Positions 42,139-50,208 of a stretch of 50,208 nucleotides of DNA are shown here, in pieces. The notes under the pieces are model-generated. The model saw only the letters and a list, made by a program, of their open reading frames with translations. It was not told the DNA's origin and ran no database searches. Position 1 is the stretch's first letter; the number at the start of each line of letters is the position of its first letter. Position numbers and translations under genes: made by a program. The DNA is from Reyranella sp. (lineage in GTDB: Bacteria > Pseudomonadota > Alphaproteobacteria > Reyranellales > Reyranellaceae). The DNA is taken from contig JAIEOV010000038.1 in NCBI GenBank assembly GCA_019750135.1, positions 1 to 50,208 on the forward strand. Reading direction: 5' to 3'.

Positions 42139-43547
42139 GGCTCGATCGTCTTCACCTGCGGCAGACGCATCAGCTCGGCGCCGTTGTCGACGCCGTTCAG
42201 CAGCAGCAGCCGCTCCATCTTGTAGTCGAGGTAAGGCAGGCGCTGAGCGAGCTGCGCCGCGGTCGTGCCGGCCGTCGGCACGACGCGCAGCCGGTAGGGA
42301 CGCAAGGCCGCCGCTTCGGCATCGGACAGGCTGCGGAAGGTCCGCGCGGCATTGACCAGCACCTCGATGCGCTGATCGCGATCGGGCCCGTCGCTGAGCA
42401 GATTGAAGAAGCAGACGCGATCGCCGTGGCGGATGAGCACGTAGCGCGCCTGGCCGAGCCCGGTGTCGGAGCCGCGCGGCCGCGCGCCGATTGCGGCCTC
42501 GGCACCGCCGATCTCGGTGGTCTGGATGTCGGTGGGCGTGGGCTTCAGGCGGTTGCGCATCCAGTCGGCGAGGCTGCCCTCGGTCGGACCGTCGGTGCAG
42601 GAGAAGAACAACAGGGAGCGATCGCGGCCGACGCCGAGAACGCCATCCGTATCGTTGAACAGCCGGAAGTCGCGCGGCGCGTCGAAGGCAAGCTTCAGCA
42701 CGGGATGGAGGAAGCGATTGCCGCGCACGAAGCCTTCCTGCGGCGGATCGTCGACCGACATGCCGTTGATGGCCGCGAGAAAGGCCTCGCGATTGGAGGC
42801 GCCCGGCGCTTCGGCGTCGGCGACACCCTGCAGGGCGATGCGCCGCTCGACCGGCGCGGGATGGGTCGAGGTGGTGCTGCGCCGATCGATCGAATCGGGC
42901 GCCTCGCCCATCAGCTGCAGCTCGAGCTGCCCCTGGCGGCGCAACTTGTCGATGAGGCTCGCCATGGCGGCGCCGCGATAGCCCGCCTTGACCAGCATGG
43001 CGACGCCGATCTTGTCGGCCTCCAGCTCCTGCTCGCGCGAATAGCGGCGCAACGCCAGCAGGCCATCGCGCGCCACCGAGCGTCCGACCGTGATCGATCC
43101 GGTGGACGACGCAGCCTCGACGGCGGCATCGAGCACGCTCTGGCGCTGCCGCGCCCGCTGGGCGGCATGGCGCTGCACGACGTGGCCGACCTCGTGGCTG
43201 AGGGCGGCCGCCAGCTCGGCCTCGTCGTCGAGCAGGGCGAGCAGCCCGCGCGTCACCATCACATAGCCGCCGGCAGCATGCGCATTGGCCAGCGGCTGGT
43301 CGAGCACGACGAAGCGGAAGTTGCCCGAGACGGCCGACTGGCTCACGACTTTCTGGCCGACGCGATCGACATAGGCCTGCAGCGCCGCGTCCGGATAGGC
43401 CGCCCCGACGTCGCGCTCGAGCTCGCGCGGCAGTGCCGGGATGCCGGGACGCGCCGAAGCGCCCGTCTGCGACGAATCGCTGGAAATCGCGCAGGCGGCA
43501 ACGCTGGCGAGGAGCGCAAGAAGTACGAGTAACCGGCGGAAAACCAC
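42135..43547 (-). CDS. M48-family metalloprotease, lipoprotein
   Basis: The product (470 residues from GTG 43547) has a lipoprotein signal (VFRRLLVLLALLASVAAC). The zinc site is HEVGH at about residues 118-122 with the third ligand in 'EQELEADKIGV'. The C-terminal half is a TPR-free region with 'LKPTPTDIQTTEIGGAEA'. It resembles Zn-dependent proteases of the BepA/YfgC type, involved in outer-membrane quality control. AGGAGG lies 4 nt before the GTG; the upstream ATG at 43589 gives an N-terminus without a proper signal. The stop overlaps the convergent gene by 4 bp. Confidence 0.87.
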   Translation of the reverse strand: MVFRRLLVLLALLASVAACAISSDSSQTGASARPGIPALPRELERDVGAAYPDAALQAYVDRVGQKVVSQSAVSGNFRFVVLDQPLANAHAAGGYVMVTRGLLALLDDEAELAAALSHEVGHVVQRHAAQRARQRQSVLDAAVEAASSTGSITVGRSVARDGLLALRRYSREQELEADKIGVAMLVKAGYRGAAMASLIDKLRRQGQLELQLMGEAPDSIDRRSTTSTHPAPVERRIALQGVADAEAPGASNREAFLAAINGMSVDDPPQEGFVRGNRFLHPVLKLAFDAPRDFRLFNDTDGVLGVGRDRSLLFFSCTDGPTEGSLADWMRNRLKPTPTDIQTTEIGGAEAAIGARPRGSDTGLGQARYVLIRHGDRVCFFNLLSDGPDRDQRIEVLVNAARTFRSLSDAEAAALRPYRLRVVPTAGTTAAQLAQRLPYLDYKMERLLLLNGVDNGAELMRLPQVKTIEP

Positions 43548-43660
43548 TGACCCTCCTGCTCCCCGCCACGACCTTAGACGCTGGGCCATGGCAGTCGCAA
43601 TGCGCGCAGTGAGGCTGGAACAAAAGCCGCGGCTGTGGCAGTGATTCGGTTGGAAGTCAC

Positions 43661-44671
43661 ATGCCGCGTTCAGAAACCCCGCTTCGCTCCGATCTGTTCC
43701 CGGAGATCTCGCCCTATGCCAGCGGCATGCTGGCGGTCGACGGGCGACATACGATCTATTGGGAGCAGAGCGGCAATCCGGAGGGCGTGCCGGTCGTGTT
43801 CCTGCATGGCGGGCCCGGCGCCGGCTCCGCCCCCGTGCATCGCCGGTTCTTCGACCCGCAATTCTACCGCATCGTGGTGTTCGACCAGCGAGGCTGCGGC
43901 CGCTCCATGCCGCTCGGCGAGCTGCACGACAACACCACCGGCCATCTGGTGGCCGACATGGAAAAGCTCAGGACCCACCTCGGTATCCACCAGTGGCTGC
44001 TGTTCGGCGGTTCGTGGGGCAGCACGCTGGCCCTGGCCTACGGCCTCAGGCACCCCGAGCGCGTCACCGGCTTCATCCTGCGCGGCATCTTTCTGGGCGC
44101 GCGGTCGGAGATCGAGTGGTTCCTGCACGGCATGCGGGCGATCTTCCCCGAAGCGTGGCGCGACTTCGCCGAGCATCTGCCGGCCACCGAGCGCGCCGAC
44201 CTTCTCGGCAACTACTATCGCCGCCTGACCGATCGCAATCCCGACAACCATCGTCCGGCGGCGCGCGCCTGGAGCCGTTACGAGGCGGCCTGCTCGACGC
44301 TCTATCCGACGGCACGCGCGCCGTTCGAATCGGACCATGGCGGCTTCGCGCTCGCCTTGTCGCGCATCGAGGCGCACTACTTCGCACACGGCACCTTCGT
44401 GCCCGAGGGCTGGCCGTGGTCGGATCTCGACCGCATCCGCCATCTGCCCTGCACCATCGTGCAGGGCCGCTACGACATCGTCTGCCCGCCGGTGACCGCC
44501 GACGCGTTGGCGCGCGCATGGCCTGAGGCGCGCTACGTCGTCGTGCCGGATGCCGGCCACAGCGCACTGGAGCCCGGCATCCGCGCCGCACTGGTCAACG
44601 CCACCGAAAGCTCGCGACTGTCGAGCAGCGACGTCGACCTGTTCGCACCGCGCTTTCCCTGGGAAACGTAA
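43661..44671 (+). CDS. pip: Prolyl aminopeptidase
   Basis: The 336-residue alpha/beta hydrolase has the family oxyanion segment 'VVFLHGGPGAGSAPVHRRFF', the nucleophile S118 in GGSWGS, 'VFDQRGCGRSMPLGEL' and the catalytic histidine in 'VPDAGHSALEPGI'. Members remove N-terminal proline from peptides in the cytoplasm. The length is normal for the family. The ATG lies 8 nt after TTGGAAG. Confidence 0.92.
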   Translation: MPRSETPLRSDLFPEISPYASGMLAVDGRHTIYWEQSGNPEGVPVVFLHGGPGAGSAPVHRRFFDPQFYRIVVFDQRGCGRSMPLGELHDNTTGHLVADMEKLRTHLGIHQWLLFGGSWGSTLALAYGLRHPERVTGFILRGIFLGARSEIEWFLHGMRAIFPEAWRDFAEHLPATERADLLGNYYRRLTDRNPDNHRPAARAWSRYEAACSTLYPTARAPFESDHGGFALALSRIEAHYFAHGTFVPEGWPWSDLDRIRHLPCTIVQGRYDIVCPPVTADALARAWPEARYVVVPDAGHSALEPGIRAALVNATESSRLSSSDVDLFAPRFPWET

Positions 44672-44687
44672 AAGGGAAACCTGACGC

Positions 44688-45743
44688 ATGTCGTTCGACC
44701 TTCCGCCGGAGCAGACCGGCGCGGCGGCCTGGTACGGCCCCGCAATGGCCAAGCGCGACGATTGGCTGATGCCGCTCAGCGCGGCCGAAATCGCCGAGGT
44801 CGAGAGTGCAGCGAAGGCGCTGGCACAGCGCGAAGCCGACATCGCCGCGGTCAAGCCGGCCGACTTTCCGCTGCCGACGCTCGGCCCCAAGCTCAAGGCG
44901 CGCGTGCGCGACGAAGTGCTGAACGGCCGCGGCTTCCTGCTGTTGCGCGGCCTGCCCGTCGAGCGCTGGTCGATGCGCGAAGCGGCGACGGCGTTCTTCG
45001 GCCTGGGCGCCCATCTCGGCAGCGCGCGCTCGCAGAACGGCAAAGGCCATGTGCTGGGCCATGTCCAGGATCTCGGGCTCGACGTGCACGATCCCAACGT
45101 GCGCATCTACCAGACCAACGAGCGGCAGACCTACCACACCGATTCCTGCGACATCGTCGGGTTGCTTTGCCTCAAGACGGCGAAGTCGGGCGGCCTGTCG
45201 GCGCTGGTGAGCTCGACCACCATCTTCAACGAGATGCGCCGCCGCCGGCCCGACTTGCTGAAGCTGCTGTTCGAGCCGGTCGCCACCGACCGCCGCGGCG
45301 AGGTGCCCGAGGGCCAGAAGCCCTACTTCCAGATTCCGACCTTCAACTGGCACAAGGGCTTTCTCACCGCGATCTACCAGCGCCAGTACATCGACTCCGC
45401 CCAGCGCTTCGCCGACGCGCCGCGGCTGACGCCGGCGTATGTCGAGGCGCTCGACCTGTTCGATTCGCTGGCCAACGATCCGGCGCTGAATCTCTTCATG
45501 GAGTTCAAGCCGGGCGACGTGCAGCTCGTGCACAACCACACCATGCTGCACGACCGCACCGGCTTCGTCGACTGGCCCGAGCCGGAACGCCGCCGTCACC
45601 TGCTGCGGTTGTGGCTGGCGGCGTCGGATGCGCGTCCGCTACCGGATGTGTTCGCCCAGCGCTACGGCGCGGTCACGATCGGCGACCGCGGCGGCATCAT
45701 CGTGCGCGGCACCAAGCTGCACGCGCCGCTTGAGGCGGTCTGA
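44688..45743 (+). CDS. TauD/TfdA-type Fe(II)/2-oxoglutarate dioxygenase
   Basis: The 351-residue protein has the HxD pair H150-x-D152 ('TYHTDSCD'), a distal histidine near 288 ('NHTMLHDRTGF') and the 2-oxoglutarate arginine in 'RRRHLLRLWL'. 'GFLLLRGLPVERW' is the N-terminal family strand. It would hydroxylate an unknown small substrate. The start is 16 bp after pip, so the two may be co-transcribed. Confidence 0.87.
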   Translation: MSFDLPPEQTGAAAWYGPAMAKRDDWLMPLSAAEIAEVESAAKALAQREADIAAVKPADFPLPTLGPKLKARVRDEVLNGRGFLLLRGLPVERWSMREAATAFFGLGAHLGSARSQNGKGHVLGHVQDLGLDVHDPNVRIYQTNERQTYHTDSCDIVGLLCLKTAKSGGLSALVSSTTIFNEMRRRRPDLLKLLFEPVATDRRGEVPEGQKPYFQIPTFNWHKGFLTAIYQRQYIDSAQRFADAPRLTPAYVEALDLFDSLANDPALNLFMEFKPGDVQLVHNHTMLHDRTGFVDWPEPERRRHLLRLWLAASDARPLPDVFAQRYGAVTIGDRGGIIVRGTKLHAPLEAV

Positions 45744-45773
45744 CGCGGCTGCAACCGGCCGACCCCGCAGAGG

Positions 45774-45801
45774 TTGACCACAGCCGCCATGATCCCTAAG
45801 T
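45774..45801 (+). promoter_or_regulatory. Candidate RpoH (sigma-32) promoter of grpE
   Basis: TTG at 45774-45776, followed after 18 bp by CCTAAGT (45795-45801), gives 6 of 7 agreement with the alphaproteobacterial heat-shock -10 (CYTATNT). The position is about 40 bp before the grpE start. A related, better match lies before dnaK. Confidence 0.4.
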
Positions 45802-45841
45802 GAAGGCCGCTCAAAGAAACCACTTATTATAGGGATAACGT

Positions 45842-46426
45842 ATGGCCAGCGATCCAACCGCGGGCGGCGCCCCGGCTGAGATGCCGGTCGAGCCGGACGA
45901 CAACCTCGAGAGCACTGCCAGGCCGGAAGGCGATCTGCAGCAGCTCCAGGCCGAGAAGGCCGATCTGCAGGACAAGCTCCTGCGCGCGCTCGCCGAGGCG
46001 CAGAACGTGCGCCGCCGCGCCCAGCAGGATGTCGAGCGCGAGCGCAAGTTCGGCATCGAGCGTTTTGCCAAGGACGTGCTGTCGGTCGCCGACAATCTCG
46101 GCCGCGCCCTGTCGGCGCTGCCCGGCAACGCCGACGCGGTCGACCCGGCGCTGAAGAACGTGATCGTGGGCGTCCAGGCCACCGAGCGCGAGCTGCAGTC
46201 GGCGCTGGAGCGCCACGGCGTCACCCGCATCGAGGCGCTGGGCAAGCCGTTCAATGCCGAATTCCATCAGGCGATGATGGAGATCGAGGATCCGTCGGTG
46301 CCGGCCGGGACGGTCGTACAGGAGCTGATTCCGGGCTACCTGATCGCCGGCCGCCTGCTGCGGGCGGCCATGGTCGGGGTGTCCAAGGGCGGTCCGGCGG
46401 TCCGGCCCGCCAGCAACGAGAACTAA
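45842..46426 (+). CDS. grpE: GrpE nucleotide exchange factor
   Basis: The 194-residue co-chaperone releases ADP from DnaK. The long coiled-coil helix is 'LQQLQAEKADLQDKLLRALA' and 'EAQNVRRRAQQDVERERKFG'. The beta domain has 'GKPFNAEFHQAMMEIEDPS' and 'VVQELIPGYLIAGRLLRAAM'. It is the first gene of the chaperone group, before dnaK and dnaJ. Confidence 0.95.
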   Translation: MASDPTAGGAPAEMPVEPDDNLESTARPEGDLQQLQAEKADLQDKLLRALAEAQNVRRRAQQDVERERKFGIERFAKDVLSVADNLGRALSALPGNADAVDPALKNVIVGVQATERELQSALERHGVTRIEALGKPFNAEFHQAMMEIEDPSVPAGTVVQELIPGYLIAGRLLRAAMVGVSKGGPAVRPASNEN

Positions 46427-46433
46427 TCGGTGG

Positions 46434-46454
46434 CCGGGGCCCGATAGGCCCCGG
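46434..46454 (+). terminator. GC hairpin after grpE
   Basis: CCGGGGCC and GGCCCCGG pair perfectly (8 bp) around CGATA, 8 bp after the grpE stop. No T tract follows, so it is a weak terminator or an mRNA-stabilising end before the separate dnaK promoter. Confidence 0.45.
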
Positions 46455-46492
46455 AATGCGTCAGATTCGTCACTTTTAGGGCCGTCAAGTCA

Positions 46493-46519
46493 TTGCAGCC
46501 AAGCCGATAGGACCTATAT
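46493..46519 (+). promoter_or_regulatory. RpoH (sigma-32) promoter of dnaK
   Basis: TTG (46493-46495), 17 bp, then CCTATAT (46513-46519) matches the alphaproteobacterial RpoH consensus CTTG-N17-CYTATNT at all -10 positions. A leader of about 95 bp separates it from the dnaK ATG. Confidence 0.65.
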
Positions 46520-46620
46520 AGCCCCTGTCCTGACCCGGTTTTTCCGGCAGGTAACATGTTCGGGGGTCGGCGAGGTGCCTGCGGGGCCGAGACGACCTGC
46601 CAAGGGAAGAGAGAGCAGTC

Positions 46621-48576
<1,956 letters not shown>

Positions 48577-48598
48577 TCCGGAGCATGACAGGAAACAC

Positions 48599-48628
48599 GG
48601 CCTCCCGCGCAAGCGGGAGGCCGAACTT
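48599..48628 (+). terminator. Hairpin between dnaK and dnaJ
   Basis: GGCCTCCCGC (48599-48608) and GCGGGAGGCC (48613-48622) form a perfect 10-bp stem with a GCAA tetraloop, followed by GAACTTTAAG. The T run is short, so partial termination is likely, which would make dnaJ less abundant than dnaK. Confidence 0.6.
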
Positions 48629-48658
48629 TAAGCGGCGAGCGGGGGCTGCGTAGGGCGT

Positions 48659-49786
48659 ATGTCGCAGGACTATTACGAGCTGCTCGGAGTCAGCAAGACG
48701 GCGAGTGCGGACGACATCAAGAAGGCGTTCCGCAAGCTCGCCATGCAGCATCACCCGGATCGCAACGACGGCAACAAGGACGCGGAGAAGAAGTTCAAGG
48801 ACGTCAATCATGCCTACGACGTCCTGAAGGACCCCGAGAAGCGCGCGGCCTACGATCGCTACGGACCTGCGGCCTTCGAGGGCGGCATGGGACCCGGCGG
48901 GCCGGGCGGCCCGTTCGGCGGCGCCCAGGGCTTCGATTTCGGTTCCGTGTTCGGCGACATCTTCGAGGACATGTTCGGCGGCGGCCAGCGCGGTCGCGGC
49001 GGACGTGGCGACATGCGCGGCCAGGACCTGCGCTTCAATCTCGAGATCACGCTGGAGCAGGCCTACGGCGGCACCGAAGCCACGGTGCGCGTGCCGAGCT
49101 CGGTCGCCTGCGAGGCCTGCAAGGGCAGCGGTGCGGAGCCCGGCTCCAAGCCGCAGCAGTGCCCGACCTGCCATGGTCGCGGCCGCCTGCGCGCCCAGCA
49201 GGGCTTCTTCACCGTCGAGCGCACCTGCCACACCTGCCATGGCGCGGGCCAGGTGATCGACAAGCCCTGCCGCGCCTGCGCAGGCCAAGGCCGCACGCGC
49301 AAGGACAAGACCCTCAAGGTCAACATTCCGCCCGGCGTCGAGGACGGCACGCGCATCCGCCTCAGTGGCGAGGGCGAGGCCGGCGCGCGCGGCGGACCGC
49401 CCGGCGACCTCTATGTCTTCCTGTCGGTGCGCCGTCACCAGCTGTTCGAGCGCGAAGGCGCCGACGTGCATTGCCGCGTGCCGATCTCGATGGTGCAGGC
49501 CACGCTCGGCGGCAACATCGAGGTGCCGACTCTCGACGGCAAGATGGCGCGCATCAACGTCCCGGCGGGCGCCCAGGGCGGCCACCAGTTCCGCCTGCGC
49601 GGCAAGGGCATGCCGATCGTGCGCTCGGCCCAGCGCGGCGACATGTACATCGAGATCAACGTCGAGACGCCGACCAACCTCACGCCCAAGCAGAAAGAGC
49701 TGCTCAAGGAATTCGAGCGTGCCGGCAAGACCAGCCCCGAATCCGAAGGCTTCTTCAGCAAGGTGAAGGAGATGTTCGGCGGGTGA
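48659..49786 (+). CDS. dnaJ: DnaJ (Hsp40) co-chaperone
   Basis: The 375-residue type I J-protein has a J domain ('YYELLGVSKTASADDIKKAF', HPD in 'QHHPDRNDG'), a Gly/Phe-rich linker, four zinc-finger repeats (CEACKGSG, CPTCHGRG, CHTCHGAG, CRACAGQG) and the C-terminal substrate-binding part. It delivers clients to DnaK and stimulates its ATPase. The stop overlaps a GTG of the next frame (GTGA). Confidence 0.97.
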   Translation: MSQDYYELLGVSKTASADDIKKAFRKLAMQHHPDRNDGNKDAEKKFKDVNHAYDVLKDPEKRAAYDRYGPAAFEGGMGPGGPGGPFGGAQGFDFGSVFGDIFEDMFGGGQRGRGGRGDMRGQDLRFNLEITLEQAYGGTEATVRVPSSVACEACKGSGAEPGSKPQQCPTCHGRGRLRAQQGFFTVERTCHTCHGAGQVIDKPCRACAGQGRTRKDKTLKVNIPPGVEDGTRIRLSGEGEAGARGGPPGDLYVFLSVRRHQLFEREGADVHCRVPISMVQATLGGNIEVPTLDGKMARINVPAGAQGGHQFRLRGKGMPIVRSAQRGDMYIEINVETPTNLTPKQKELLKEFERAGKTSPESEGFFSKVKEMFGG

Positions 49787-50137
49787 TCGGCGGATGGCTC
49801 AGCCCGGCAAGGGAGCTCGCCCTGTCGGCCATCGTGCCGGCGGTTCTCGCGATCCTCATCCTGTCGGCCGAGCAGCACGGTCGTCTTGCCTGGTCGATCC
49901 AGGCGTGCAAGGGCGTGGTTGCCGCCTTCGTTCCCGCGATCGCCGTCGTCTTCGGCCTGTTCGCCGCCCTGCTCGCCAGCGATGCTTGGCAGAAGGACAC
50001 CCTGGCGCGGCGCATTCTCAATGACGAGGTCGACGAGCGCCTGCCTGATCATCGTGTCGATCTTCGACACGCCGTTCGACGGGATTCTGTTCGACGAGCC
50101 CGCGGCGTCGATCGGCGACGCGCTGAAGGCCCTCTAG
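49783..50137 (+). pseudogene. DUF4239-like membrane protein with deleted middle
   Basis: From GTG 49783 about 86 codons encode two membrane segments ('LALSAIVPAVLAILILSAEQ', 'VVAAFVPAIAVVFGLFAALL') and 'WQKDTLARRILNDEVDE', the start of a bestrophin-like DUF4239 protein. Near 50040 the frame shifts by one and the last 30 codons read 'LIIVSIFDTPFDGILFDEPA', the end of the same family. About 120 central residues, by family length, are absent. The family call is from memory of its pattern. Confidence 0.6.
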
Positions 50138-50208
50138 AGCATCGAGCTTGAAATAAGAGTCGAAAGGGGATTCCCAAGGAATCGGAAGTCTGATTCAAGA
50201 TGCTGGCT
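50138..50208. other. Window end, imperfect inverted repeat
   Basis: AGCATCGAGCTTGAA (50140-50154) and TTCAAGATGCT (near 50194-50204) are related in opposite orientation. It could be the edge of a mobile element or a repeat that continues past the window, but too little is visible to decide. Confidence 0.2.

Overview
The window is 50.2 kb of GC-rich DNA (visibly about 65%, estimated by eye) from a bacterial chromosome, most likely an alphaproteobacterium of the Rhodospirillales/Reyranella kind. The signs are a SUV3-like helicase, S4 protein, seven-iron ferredoxin and CarD in a row, a giant (about 1,600-residue) NAD-glutamate dehydrogenase, alphaproteobacterial-style RpoH promoters (TTG-N17-CCTATAT) in front of dnaK, a Zur-type operator and NrdR-type boxes. 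Taxonomy is inference. I saw no rRNA, tRNA, CRISPR array, integrase or complete insertion sequence.

Layout. 1-939: the start of ubiE (minus, cut by the window edge) faces a short-chain-dehydrogenase-fold protein that carries the signature residues of halohydrin dehalogenases. 1103-6659: a five-gene peptide/nickel-type ABC importer operon. 6730-9484: a small helix-turn-helix gene, a methyltransferase, an FAD oxidoreductase and a GFA-family zinc protein. 9481-10800: two broken genes, a GMC oxidoreductase that is both deleted and internally inverted, and a LuxR-type regulator with its middle missing. 10813-13629: a tightly coupled three-enzyme cassette (alpha-oxoamine synthase, FeeM/AHL-synthase-like N-acyltransferase, haem-oxygenase-like diiron oxidase), with an intact LuxR-type regulator diverging from it at 14154. 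15343-17778: a PfkB sugar kinase and a Tat-exported peptide-binding protein. 17838-22959: malonate decarboxylase genes mdcA-C-D-E-G-B. 23031-25954: class Ia ribonucleotide reductase nrdA-nrdB with candidate NrdR and DnaA sites. 26413-31227: NAD-glutamate dehydrogenase. 31276-35365: two paralogous lipoproteins with a 38-codon leader gene, an epoxide hydrolase, and a Zur-boxed zinc ABC operon. 35494-41169: DUF1223 protein, helicase, S4 protein, ferredoxin, CarD. 41332-45743: a phosphatase-fold protein that has lost its metal ligands, an M48 lipoprotein protease, prolyl aminopeptidase and a TauD-type dioxygenase. 45842-50137: grpE, dnaK, dnaJ and a broken membrane-protein gene.

The strongest candidate for a new system is the cassette at 10.0-15.3 kb. 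It combines a CqsA/BioF-fold PLP enzyme, an acyltransferase of the fold that makes acyl-homoserine lactones and N-acyl amino acids, and a diiron oxidase. The stop and start codons of the three genes overlap, and the cassette is bracketed by two related LuxR-family regulators, one intact and one decayed. A small acylated signal or metabolite is a reasonable hypothesis but is not shown by the sequence. The second is the halohydrin dehalogenase-like gene at 205. Three genes in the window (9481-9928, 10007-10800, 49783-50137) have lost their middles while keeping both ends. This could be real decay or an assembly fault.
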